From assembly GCA_017307165.1 (NCBI GenBank), contig JAFKGK010000006.1:62001-126000 (forward strand): 64,000 bases of DNA, given 5' to 3'. This DNA is from Candidatus Melainabacteria bacterium. GTDB lineage: Bacteria; Cyanobacteriota; Vampirovibrionia; Obscuribacterales; Obscuribacteraceae. Made by a program: the position numbers and the translations under genes. This document shows positions 34,617 through 42,747 of the stretch, in pieces. The first letter of the stretch is position 1. Each line of letters begins with the position of its first letter. The notes under the pieces were generated by a model. That model was given only the letters and a program-made list of their open reading frames with translations. It did no database searches and was not told where the DNA came from.

Positions 34617-35815
34617 GCCTGGCTGGTCCATTTTAGTTCGGTAATGGCTTCGTCAAATGTCATTGCGTTTTTTCGAGAGTGGTTGAGAGCAATGATTGCT
34701 TGTTCCATGGTCAGTTTGTCGTCGCGTACCAGGTTGAGGGCCCGCAATGCACCATGCAAGGTGCCGTCATCGATTACCCCAGTCACAAGCAGGATCTTGC
34801 CAAGCAAGGCCGAATTGCGGCGAGCATCGCGCAGAGCTCTCTTTATATCCTGATCATTGACTATCCCCGATGCCTTGAGCATTTCGCCCAGACGCACTCT
34901 CTCCTTGCCCTCTGGATGATCGAGATCTAGCTCAGAAATAGCGCGAGCTAGTGAGATATTGCGATCCGAGACCTGACGCAGGGCCTCGGCGGCCTTGAGT
35001 GCTGAGAGCGAATGACTGGCGACTATCTCTTGCAGCTTGAGAGCCGAGTCGAGGATGCGCTTGGAGATAAAGCCGCCATCGACCAGCATCTGGCCGACTG
35101 GTTTTTCCTGGATCAGACCCATCTCTAGAGCTGTCATCAGATCCGGCTCGTTGACCAGGCCTGACAACACAAGGAGCTCTCCGATCTTGACTCTTTGGCG
35201 CGGCGGTGGGCGATAAAAGCCGAGGTCCATGAGGGAGACCTCGATATTGACTCGGCGAAATCGCGAAGACTTGAGGGCTTGCAAGGCCTGATCGCGAGAG
35301 ATCTTTGTATCTCGTACCAAAACCTGCGCTGTGAGGGCTGCTGAAAGGGTTTCTTCGCTTATGGCGTTGGTAAGCACCAGGATGCGACCGAGAGGGAGTC
35401 CAGTCTCCTGGCTCGTCTTGAGCGCATCTTGTAATTGGCCCTTGGTGATGATCTCTGACTCGACCAATAGCTCTCCCAGGCGAGCCGTCGGGAGATGCTC
35501 CTCCTGGTTGATGCCGATCTCGGCCAGGCAATCATCAAAATCACTACCGTCGCGATCTTGCCTGCTCAGGGCCTGAGTAGCTTGCTCAAATGTGATGATG
35601 CCGCCCTTGACCATAGACTGTGCCTTGACGGCAGACTCTAACTGCCGGTCGCTGATATAGCCGCACATGACAAAAACACGTCCTAGGGGCAATCCGGTCT
35701 CGCCGGAGAGCTCGATGGCGTGCATCAACTCTTCTTCTTTTAGGATCCTCGCGCCTTGCAGCAATGCGCCCAGGCGATGGGATTGGGATTGTGGTGATTG
35801 AGAGCTAGGCTTCAA
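34613..35815 (-). CDS. four tandem MshEN-like repeats, stand-alone
   Basis: A 400-residue protein made of four repeats with an exact 98-residue spacing, beginning at Arg14, Arg112, Lys210 and Arg308. Each repeat opens with two ~24-residue segments of the type RLGELLVESEIITKGQLQDA then LGRILVLTNAISEETLSAAL, joined by a five-residue spacer; this is the layout of the MshEN / type II secretion ATPase N-terminal domain, which can bind cyclic di-GMP. Each repeat then ends in a conserved cap (IxxALxxL... D/E-L). No ATPase domain follows. The frame runs back through the tRNA-Glu gene, so TTG 35815, 9 bp after the tRNA end, is the best start. Coupled to 33642-34616. Confidence 0.75.
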   Translation of the reverse strand: MKPSSQSPQSQSHRLGALLQGARILKEEELMHAIELSGETGLPLGRVFVMCGYISDRQLESAVKAQSMVKGGIITFEQATQALSRQDRDGSDFDDCLAEIGINQEEHLPTARLGELLVESEIITKGQLQDALKTSQETGLPLGRILVLTNAISEETLSAALTAQVLVRDTKISRDQALQALKSSRFRRVNIEVSLMDLGFYRPPPRQRVKIGELLVLSGLVNEPDLMTALEMGLIQEKPVGQMLVDGGFISKRILDSALKLQEIVASHSLSALKAAEALRQVSDRNISLARAISELDLDHPEGKERVRLGEMLKASGIVNDQDIKRALRDARRNSALLGKILLVTGVIDDGTLHGALRALNLVRDDKLTMEQAIIALNHSRKNAMTFDEAITELKWTSQA

Positions 35816-35824
35816 TTGAAAATC

Positions 35825-35897
35825 TACCCCCAGGGGAATTCGAATCCCCGTTACCTCCGTGAAAGGGAGGTGTCCTAGGCCTCTAGACGATGGGGGC
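35825..35897 (-). tRNA. tRNA-Glu (UUC)
   Basis: A 73-base tRNA on the minus strand. Acceptor arms GCCCCCA and TGGGGGT pair (terminal G-U) with discriminator A73. D arm TCGTCTAGAGGCCTAGGA; anticodon stem CCTCC/GGAGG around loop CTTTCAC, anticodon TTC. T arm GGGGA-TTCGAAT-TCCCC with an A53-U61 closing pair. CCA is not encoded. It closely resembles the cyanobacterial and chloroplast trnE, including A53-U61, rather than the E. coli form with G-C at that place. Confidence 0.98.
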
Positions 35898-36088
35898 ATA
35901 GTCTGCGAGGCCGAAGCCTCAGGCGTGCAAACAAAGTTACCAAACCAATCAGGACGGTGTCAACCGGCGATCAAAACCTTGGGACACAACCCGAAACATC
36001 AGCTGATCCAGGGCCAAAACATAGTAAAATACGCCACTTGACTAGGGCGCCCCTCACAGCCATACCACTACACGAGAAAAATCGAGCT

Positions 36089-36994
36089 ATGTCCGAGCAT
36101 TACCGCACCTTTAACAATTATCTCCGCGACCGCTTTGGTGAGAGAGTCTACAGGGTGCCACTCGACGCTGGTTTTACCTGTCCCAATCGCGACGGCACAA
36201 GAGCATTTGGTGGATGTACTTTTTGTGACGAGAGAGGCTCCGGTGCGCCTACTATTAAAAGCGCTTTAAATATCAAAGAACAGCTCGAGACGGGTATTGC
36301 CAGGATCCGCAAAAGGTTCAAGGCCAAAAAATTTCTTGCATATTTTCAGGCTTTCACCAATACCTACGCTCCAGAGGGCGTGCTCAAAGAGCTTTATGAC
36401 ACAGCCCTCGATCATCCGGATGTGGTGGGTTTATGCATAGGTACGAGGCCTGATAGCCTGCCGGACAATATCCTGGATCTCTTGGCCCAATACGATAAAA
36501 AGACCTTTCTCTTTTTAGAGGTCGGAGTGCAGACTGTGCATGATCGGACTCTTGCGGCCATCAACAGAGGACATACAGCCGGCGAGTTTTTTGATTGCGT
36601 GGAGAGAGCCAAGGCTCGTGGTTTGAGATTGGCGACACATCTCATCTTTGGCTTGCCTGGAGAAAGTCGAGAGGACATGCTCGAGACGGTTCGTCAGGTT
36701 GCACCTCTAGGACTCGATGCCATCAAGTTTCACCAGTTGTGCATATATAAGGGCACCCCGATGGAGTTTGACTACAAAGCCGGCACCCTGCCTGTACTGG
36801 ACGAGGATTATTATGTCGATCTAGTCTGTGATGCCCTGGCAATGGTGCCCAAAGAAACCGTCATCATGCGTCTGGTCGCAGAGGGCTCGCAAGACGAGAT
36901 TATTGCGCCAGCCTGGTGTTTTGAGAAAGAGACGACAATGAAGAAGATAGAGGCCAGATTGGCCGAGCGAAAGACTCACGTCTTTGTCACGTAA
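36089..36994 (+). CDS. radical SAM protein of the YhcC/TIGR01212 type
   Basis: A 301-residue radical S-adenosylmethionine protein. The iron-sulfur ligands are in GFTCPNRDGTRAFGGCTFC, the distinctive motif of the YhcC group (Cys at the start, then CxFC). GTRPDSLPD and FLEVGVQTVHDRTLAAINRG follow, as in this family and the related Elp3 and HemN groups. Its reaction is not established in the family as far as I know. ATG 36089 opens directly on YRTFNNYLRDRFG; the longer frame from 35957 only covers the intergenic region after the tRNA. Confidence 0.9.
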   Translation: MSEHYRTFNNYLRDRFGERVYRVPLDAGFTCPNRDGTRAFGGCTFCDERGSGAPTIKSALNIKEQLETGIARIRKRFKAKKFLAYFQAFTNTYAPEGVLKELYDTALDHPDVVGLCIGTRPDSLPDNILDLLAQYDKKTFLFLEVGVQTVHDRTLAAINRGHTAGEFFDCVERAKARGLRLATHLIFGLPGESREDMLETVRQVAPLGLDAIKFHQLCIYKGTPMEFDYKAGTLPVLDEDYYVDLVCDALAMVPKETVIMRLVAEGSQDEIIAPAWCFEKETTMKKIEARLAERKTHVFVT

Positions 36995-37060
36995 GCTTTT
37001 GTAGCATCTGAATACAGCTTTATTAATGACTTGAGCGCGGGGAGGCAAAAAGTTACATAT

Positions 37061-37237
37061 ATGCAGATGCAGTCAGACAAAAATGATACAGCAGCTCAAA
37101 GTGCTCACCAGTCTGCTTCTTTGGTCATCGAGAGTTTAAATGCCGCCATCCAATCGGTGGCTGTCACCGAAAAACGTAACCTGCAAAACCTTGCCGACAT
37201 GTACAAGGTCCTCAAAGATAAACTGACTATAAGCTAA
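37061..37237 (+). CDS. small hypothetical protein
   Basis: A 58-residue helical peptide rich in Ala/Gln/Ser with a charged C-terminal helix (LQNLADMYKVLKDKL). GGGGAGG lies 14 bases before ATG 37061, a little far, and ATG 37067 is an alternative. No known family and no membrane segment. It occupies the otherwise empty space between the radical SAM gene and the next hypothetical gene. Confidence 0.45.
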   Translation: MQMQSDKNDTAAQSAHQSASLVIESLNAAIQSVAVTEKRNLQNLADMYKVLKDKLTIS

Positions 37238-37289
37238 ATAGCGGTTGGCACGGGCTTTTTGCGGGTATCTTATCCTTGGTTACCGAGGC

Positions 37290-37679
37290 ATGAGATCAGT
37301 GAGTTCGCGTTCTGACAATCAAGACAAGCATGAGATATTTCCTCGCGAGGATGCAGGTGGCGACAATCCTCTGGCCTCCGAGTGGATGCACCTCGCTCAA
37401 GCTGGTGGCCGAGATATAGCCCAGCCAAAAGCAAATGCAGATGGCATCAACAAGACCCTTGCTCAGATCGACGGCAACAATCCTTTAGTCATCGATGGCT
37501 CGCTGGACTTTGATCGGCAGGCTCCACTCAGGCAGTTTGTCCAGGCAAAAGGGGCCGATGACGCGAGTGAGATCGATGATGCTTTGAGCAAAAAAGCCGA
37601 CAATCAGTCGGCCCAGATCGACAAGATTGCGGATGCTAGGAGCAACAGCTTTACTAGCGACTGGTTTGGCAATAGTTGA
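37290..37679 (+). CDS. hypothetical protein, acidic and disordered
   Basis: A 129-residue polar protein, Asp/Ala/Gln-rich, with no signal peptide or recognisable motif; mostly disordered by composition. The frame also extends to TTG 37245; neither start has a well-spaced ribosome site (GAGG is only one base from ATG 37290). It lies 39 bp before the CNNM/CorC pair on the same strand. A real but unrecognised gene is likely, though weakly supported. Confidence 0.45.
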   Translation: MRSVSSRSDNQDKHEIFPREDAGGDNPLASEWMHLAQAGGRDIAQPKANADGINKTLAQIDGNNPLVIDGSLDFDRQAPLRQFVQAKGADDASEIDDALSKKADNQSAQIDKIADARSNSFTSDWFGNS

Positions 37680-37718
37680 AATCTTGGTACAAGCAAAGTC
37701 GGCTAAGATATCTTTTGC

Positions 37719-39047
37719 ATGCTGGCTGAATCGATCTTTATAATCTTGCTCTTGATTAGTATCAACGCCCTGTTCGTTGCTGCCGAGTTTGCCTCTGTGA
37801 GCATCAGGCGAACGGCAGTCGATCAACTCGTGCTCAAAGGCGACAAACAGGCTATCGAGCTCAAAAAGATCCTTGATGATCCTGCTAAACTCGACAACCT
37901 CATCGCCAGCTGCCAGGTGGCCATAACTCTCTCAAGTCTTGTGCTTGGCGCTTACGCTGACGAAAATCTCTCGCCGCATATTGCTCGTTTCATTGCCGCC
38001 ACCACTGGTGCTGATCTTTCTACCCTGACGATCACGTCTTTTGCCACCCTGGGCTGTCTTACTACATTACAGATCATCTTTGGTGAGCTTGTTCCTAAAG
38101 GCATGGCCTTGCAAAAGACCGAGCGCATCGCCTTGTCTTGCCTCGCCCCAGTACGGTTTGCGGCTATGATCCTCAAGCCTTTCGTCTTTTTTCTCAATGG
38201 TAGTGCCATGGCCGTGCTGCATTTGCTCGGACTTTCGCACTCGCCCCACCAGCACGTGCATTCGGCGCGTGAGATCAAGTACATTTTGTCTGAAGGCGTG
38301 GAGTCGGGCCTGATCAAAGAAATAGAGCAGGAAAGGCTGGAAAAGGCGCTCGATCTGTATAGCACCACGGTGTCCGAACTGATGACTCCAAGGCCTTTAC
38401 TCTTTGCGATCAAAAAAGACCTCTCTGCTGCTCAAGCCATAGAGATTGCCTCTCATTGCCCATATACTCGCATACTCGTGATGGAGGACAATATCGATGA
38501 TATTGTCGGTTATCTCCACGTCAAGCAATTGCTGGCAGCTTGCGCCATGGCTAGAGATGAAGAGACGCAACTAGATTTTGATTCTCTGGTGCGCAAGATC
38601 ATGATAGTCCCCCCAAATCTCACCATAGACAAACTGCTCGAACAATTTAAAGCACACAAGCGACAAATAGCTCTCATAACCGATGAATTTGGTGGCACCC
38701 GTGGTGTCATCTCCATGGATGACGTCATGTCGGCGCTTTTTGGCGAGGTCGCCGACGAGTTTCAAAAGCCAATGGGAGCCGAGCCTCAGGCCGACGGCAG
38801 CATCAGGTTTATGGGTTACACCAAATTGACGAGAGTCGAAGAGCTCTTAGACATCGAGATCGAAAGCGAACGCAATACTATCAGCGGCCTCATCGTCGAT
38901 CATCTCGGTCACGTACCTGAGGTCGGCTCTGTCCTTGTGATAGGCGAGATGTCGATCGAGATCGAGCAAGCGGATCATCGCACCGTGCTGGCGGCCCGGG
39001 TGCAAAAAATAAGCGTGGCTACAAAAGGACAGGGCGATGCAGGCTGA
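37719..39047 (+). CDS. CNNM/CorC-type membrane protein A (DUF21-CBS-CorC)
   Basis: A 442-residue protein with four N-terminal helices of the CNNM/DUF21 domain (ALFVAAEFASVSIRRTAVDQL, IIFGELVPKGMAL), a pair of CBS domains (ELMTPRPLLFAIKKD to DEFGGTRGVISMDDVM) and a C-terminal CorC_HlyC domain (GYTKLTRVEELLDIEI, GLIVDHLGHVPEVG). The family is linked to Mg/Co efflux or divalent metal homeostasis in membranes, and is often labelled hemolysin-like. It overlaps the second copy by 11 bp, so they are one operon. Confidence 0.9.
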   Translation: MLAESIFIILLLISINALFVAAEFASVSIRRTAVDQLVLKGDKQAIELKKILDDPAKLDNLIASCQVAITLSSLVLGAYADENLSPHIARFIAATTGADLSTLTITSFATLGCLTTLQIIFGELVPKGMALQKTERIALSCLAPVRFAAMILKPFVFFLNGSAMAVLHLLGLSHSPHQHVHSAREIKYILSEGVESGLIKEIEQERLEKALDLYSTTVSELMTPRPLLFAIKKDLSAAQAIEIASHCPYTRILVMEDNIDDIVGYLHVKQLLAACAMARDEETQLDFDSLVRKIMIVPPNLTIDKLLEQFKAHKRQIALITDEFGGTRGVISMDDVMSALFGEVADEFQKPMGAEPQADGSIRFMGYTKLTRVEELLDIEIESERNTISGLIVDHLGHVPEVGSVLVIGEMSIEIEQADHRTVLAARVQKISVATKGQGDAG

Positions 39048-40389
39048 ACCGATCACCATGCAGAGCGTTATGCAGACAGCCAGTACTTTGTGCGGCTTGA
39101 TCGCTCTCAATGCTGTGTGCGTTTGCTCCGAATTTGCCCTGATCTCTGCTCCACGCGCCACACTGGATCAGCAACCGGCTCATCTGCGCTTTTTTGCCCG
39201 CCGCGTCCATGATGTAATCACCAATCCAATCAAACAGGATAGATACGTGGCTACTTCGCAGGTCGGTATCACCATAGCCAGTCTAGGCCTGGGTATGTTT
39301 GGCGAGCATGCCATTGCTCAATGGCTCGTGCATCTGGCTCAGTTGATGCATCTGGAGCTGCCACCGGCATTAGTGCATTCGGTTTCGGGCATTGCCGCTA
39401 TCGGCAGTTTGACCTATATGCACATTGTATTTGGGGAGATGATACCAAAGGCTTTGGCCCTCAAATTTTCGGTCTATGCAGCAATGGCTGTCATCTTGCC
39501 GATGACTCTAGCATTGTTTGTCGCGTATCCGATAGTGCGCACGCTCAATGCCATATCAAATGCGGTGCTGTCTTTGTTTGGCATGCGCCGCGGCACGGTG
39601 AGCTTTGAGGGCTATACGGTAGACGAGATCCAGTTATTGGTTAAAGATAGCGAGGCCGCTGGCTTTCTCGATCCGCATACAAAAGATGTGGTGCGTGAGC
39701 TGGTGGATTTTAGCAGGCTGTCTGCGCACGACATCATGATCCCGCGTACGCATATACATGCCTTGCCTCTGGGAGCAGAAACTCAAGAATTGCGTGAGTG
39801 TGTCTCGGCCAGCTTGCACACACGTTATCCTGTATATCAGGAGACTCTGGATGAAATAGTGGGATATATCCACGTCAAAGATGTGCTTTATCTACTCAAT
39901 GCCCGGGAGCCTCTGACAGACAAGTATTTGCACAAAGTGCCCTTCGTGCCTGAAACTACCTCGCTTGATGGCGTATTTGCGACTATCAAGCAGGAGGGCA
40001 TCCAAATGGTCGTGATCATTGATGAGTTTGGTGGCACTTCGGGCATACTTACTCTGGCGGATCTTTTTAGTGAGGTAATCACTGCCGATCAAGTCGTGGA
40101 TATGCCCGGTGCTGATGGTCAAGAGAGTCGTGACAGGGTGCTTACGGGCATGACGCGTGTCGATACTCTCAATCAGATGTTTGGCGTGCATATATCACAC
40201 GAACATGTCAGCACCGTCAACGGTATCATTCAGGAAAAATTGCAGAGAGCCGCGCAAGTAGGCGATATCCTCGAGATCGACGATCTGCTGTTTGAGGTTG
40301 TGTCGGTCGAACACCATGCCGTGGCCACATGCAAGGTAAGTCTCAGAGATAATTTGCAAGAAGACGAAACAGAGAATCTTGAGCCTTAA
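39037..40389 (+). CDS. CNNM/CorC-type membrane protein B (tandem paralogue)
   Basis: A 450-residue paralogue of the preceding gene with the same order: CNNM membrane domain (VCVCSEFALISAPRATLDQQ, IVFGEMIPKALAL), paired CBS domains (IMIPRTHIHALPLGAE, IIDEFGGTSGILTLADLF) and CorC_HlyC domain (GMTRVDTLNQMFGVHI). AAGGAC lies a short way before ATG 39037, inside the end of copy A. Adjacent copies of this family are common in cyanobacteria and other bacteria and may form heterodimers through the CBS pair; that is inference here. Confidence 0.9.
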   Translation: MQAEPITMQSVMQTASTLCGLIALNAVCVCSEFALISAPRATLDQQPAHLRFFARRVHDVITNPIKQDRYVATSQVGITIASLGLGMFGEHAIAQWLVHLAQLMHLELPPALVHSVSGIAAIGSLTYMHIVFGEMIPKALALKFSVYAAMAVILPMTLALFVAYPIVRTLNAISNAVLSLFGMRRGTVSFEGYTVDEIQLLVKDSEAAGFLDPHTKDVVRELVDFSRLSAHDIMIPRTHIHALPLGAETQELRECVSASLHTRYPVYQETLDEIVGYIHVKDVLYLLNAREPLTDKYLHKVPFVPETTSLDGVFATIKQEGIQMVVIIDEFGGTSGILTLADLFSEVITADQVVDMPGADGQESRDRVLTGMTRVDTLNQMFGVHISHEHVSTVNGIIQEKLQRAAQVGDILEIDDLLFEVVSVEHHAVATCKVSLRDNLQEDETENLEP

Positions 40390-40473
40390 GTAAAACTCAT
40401 TTGTAGCATTGAACTTTCTTTCAATCAGCTTCGTCTCAAAAATCATTCAGTCATTCACTTTGAGGCGATATTT

Positions 40474-41139
40474 ATGCGTTACATAAAAGCCACAGCCTTG
40501 ATGCTACTGGTAGCATCCGCAGTCGCTGGAGGGATTAGTCCGGCGGAGGCTTACAAATATGGAGTCAATGCCAGACAGGAGCGCCAGCAAGACCGCATCT
40601 ACAATGGAGTCGCCAATGGCTCTCTCAACCCTCGTGAGGCAGCAAGACTTGAGCGGCAGCAATATGCCCTCAATCAGAGAGAGGCCAGACTCAGACAGGG
40701 CGGTCTCACTCCGGCAGAGCGATATAAGTTGGAGAGACAGCAAAACCGCCTGAGCCAAAACATCCATAACCAAAAGCATGACGCACAGGGATTCAATTTT
40801 TCTCCTGCTCCTGCTCCTGGTCTTGGTCACGGCCCTGTTCCTGGTCCAGGCCCCAATCCGGCTAATTCATTGTTTGACATCAACAAAACCCAGGCCAACC
40901 AGCAAAACCGGATCTATAACGGCATCCAGTCTGGCCAGCTCACTCCTCAGGAGGCCGCTCGCCTGTCCAACCAACAGTCACGCCTTGATGCACGCGAAGC
41001 CCAAATGCGTGCCGACGGCTTGACCATGCAAGAGCGCTACAAGCTGGATCGGCAGCAAGACAGGCTCAGCCGCAATATCTACGAGCAAAAACACGATGCT
41101 CAGGGTATGCCCATACCCGGGCCCGTACCACCTCAATAG
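40474..41139 (+). CDS. exported protein with two 72-residue repeats
   Basis: A 221-residue exported protein. The signal peptide ends near ISPAEA (residue 26). Two near-identical helical repeats follow, residues 35-106 and 140-211, each starting QQ-x-RIYNG and passing through LTP.EAARL, GLT..ERYKL and RQQ.RLS to end in KHDAQG. A Pro/Gly-rich hinge (residues 110-130, e.g. PAPAPGLGHG) separates them, and the tail is Pro-rich. GAGGCG precedes the ATG. Similar single-repeat proteins occur in several Gram-negative groups without known function. Probably periplasmic. Confidence 0.78.
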   Translation: MRYIKATALMLLVASAVAGGISPAEAYKYGVNARQERQQDRIYNGVANGSLNPREAARLERQQYALNQREARLRQGGLTPAERYKLERQQNRLSQNIHNQKHDAQGFNFSPAPAPGLGHGPVPGPGPNPANSLFDINKTQANQQNRIYNGIQSGQLTPQEAARLSNQQSRLDAREAQMRADGLTMQERYKLDRQQDRLSRNIYEQKHDAQGMPIPGPVPPQ

Positions 41140-41663
41140 GCGTAGGGCTCCTTATTGAGCGACCATGAGAAGCGCGGCGTCAACTTGGCATTGCCTTTGG
41201 CGTCGTGCTTTATGTTTTGATTGTCCCGAGAGTCGAGCAGAGTGATCTTGTCATTTTGCCTGATCACCGAAAAATAAGTCCCGCACAGATCTTTATTGAT
41301 GTATTTGAGCAATTCGTCGACGGTCTTGTGTCCCTTGCCATTGCCTGTCAATTTGTCGTTTTCGTTGGCGTCCTTGAGAGAGTGTCGCATGGCGATATTA
41401 AAATTGCCGTTGATGGCGATAAAGCTCGCAGCGTCTTTGGCGATTTTTTGGTAATGCTCATTACTATCCACCGAAGGATTGAGCTTGAGATCCGGTAACT
41501 TGGGGCCATCGAGACAAACGGCCTTTTTGTTGATGTCGTACTCCATCTTATTGAGTGGCGGCTTGTGAATGCCGTCAATATCATAAGTCACGGGAAAGCC
41601 ACTCTTTTCGCCGGCCTTGTGGGCGTCCGACTGGTTTGAATGATTTTCGAATTTTGATGCCAT
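41133..41663 (-). CDS. hypothetical protein
   Basis: A 176-residue cytoplasmic-looking protein of mixed charge, with no signal peptide. It contains a segment DAASFIAINGNFNIAMRHSLK and a C-terminal beta-rich part (GTYFSVIRQNDKITLLDSRD). I recognise no domain. Its last seven bases overlap the convergent repeat protein gene. The start lacks a strong ribosome site. Confidence 0.55.
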   Translation of the reverse strand: MASKFENHSNQSDAHKAGEKSGFPVTYDIDGIHKPPLNKMEYDINKKAVCLDGPKLPDLKLNPSVDSNEHYQKIAKDAASFIAINGNFNIAMRHSLKDANENDKLTGNGKGHKTVDELLKYINKDLCGTYFSVIRQNDKITLLDSRDNQNIKHDAKGNAKLTPRFSWSLNKEPYAY

Positions 41664-41749
41664 CGCTCAAAGTCTCGCTAAAGGGACATGCTCCATGCAT
41701 CATGCCCAATATAGAGCGCAGGTAATCAGGTTTTTGCTCGATGGTTTTG

Positions 41750-42706
41750 CTAGCGCGTCAATAAGGCTGCGCCAATTGATCCTGCATAATCGCCCAGTTC
41801 GGCTCTCACTATTTCTGTTTTGCGTCCAGGGATTTTGAGAGCCCTGCGTTTTGCTTCTTCCATGGCACGGTTTATATAATCGGGTATTGCTTCGATCAGG
41901 CCGCCACCAAGAATGATGCGTTGAGGATTGACAAAATTGATCACGGTGCTCAGGCCGATGCCCATATAGTAAGCGGCAGTCTCGATCGATCTGATCGTGA
42001 CCATGTCCTGTGCTTCGATAGCTTGGGATATAGCCTTTGACCTCAAGATACCCTTGTCCTGATCGATACGATCTCGCAGCACAGAGTCAAATCCGCGACT
42101 GAGATCAAACAATATATTGCGTGCAATCGCAGTGCGTGACGAGTAGGCCTCCAGGCAGCCAAAGCCACCGCAGCCGCAAGGGCGGCCGTCAGGAATGACA
42201 GGGATGTGACCGATCTCTCCGGCCGTACCTGTAAATCCACGCTGGATCTTGCCGTCTACAACTAGGCCGGAACCTATGCCGGTGCCCACAAAGATGCAGA
42301 CAAAATGCTTGCAGTCTCTGCCCGCGCCAAAGTTTTGCTCGCCGATAGTGGCTACTTCGACGTCATTGCCCAATGTGACCTTGAGACCAAAGCGCTCTTC
42401 GATGGGGGCCTTGAGTGGCACATCGTTGGCGCCTAGGTTGGCAGCAGCAAGCAAGATGCCTCTTTCTCGATCGACCATGCCTGCTGCCCCGATGCCTATA
42501 CCTTGTAGCTTTTTATCGCCGATATCGGCAGCTTCCATGCATTCTTCGATGGTGGCGATGATGCGTTTAACCAGGTCCAGCCCATTTTCAACTGTGCGAG
42601 TCTTTTTTTTGGCAGAGACGATGATGCGCCCATTGTCGAGATTGACAAGTGATGCCAGTATCTTGGTACCGCCAAGATCAACGCCGATAGCGAGCTTTTC
42701 AGGCAA
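41750..42706 (-). CDS. ROK-family sugar kinase (glucokinase-like)
   Basis: A 318-residue kinase of the ROK family. The N-terminal ATP-binding motif is AIGVDLGGTKILASLV. The second phosphate loop is GTGIGSGLVVDGK, with GEIGHIPV holding sugar-contact residues, then the Cys-rich zinc site CGCGGFGCLEAYSS, and C-terminal IILGGGLIEAI. Probably phosphorylates glucose or a related hexose at the expense of ATP. TTG 42706 is the start, with AGGAGA upstream. Downstream of the phosphodiester glycosidase gene by 41 bp on the same strand. Confidence 0.9.
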   Translation of the reverse strand: MPEKLAIGVDLGGTKILASLVNLDNGRIIVSAKKKTRTVENGLDLVKRIIATIEECMEAADIGDKKLQGIGIGAAGMVDRERGILLAAANLGANDVPLKAPIEERFGLKVTLGNDVEVATIGEQNFGAGRDCKHFVCIFVGTGIGSGLVVDGKIQRGFTGTAGEIGHIPVIPDGRPCGCGGFGCLEAYSSRTAIARNILFDLSRGFDSVLRDRIDQDKGILRSKAISQAIEAQDMVTIRSIETAAYYMGIGLSTVINFVNPQRIILGGGLIEAIPDYINRAMEEAKRRALKIPGRKTEIVRAELGDYAGSIGAALLTR

Positions 42707-42747
42707 AGCAGGTCTCCTGTGAGATAGTCTCGCCTATTTTAAAAAAC

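Noticed and set aside
35825..35899. Start of the MshEN-like gene at ATG 35899
   Set aside because: It would put 25 codons inside the tRNA-Glu gene; TTG 35815 after the tRNA is more plausible.
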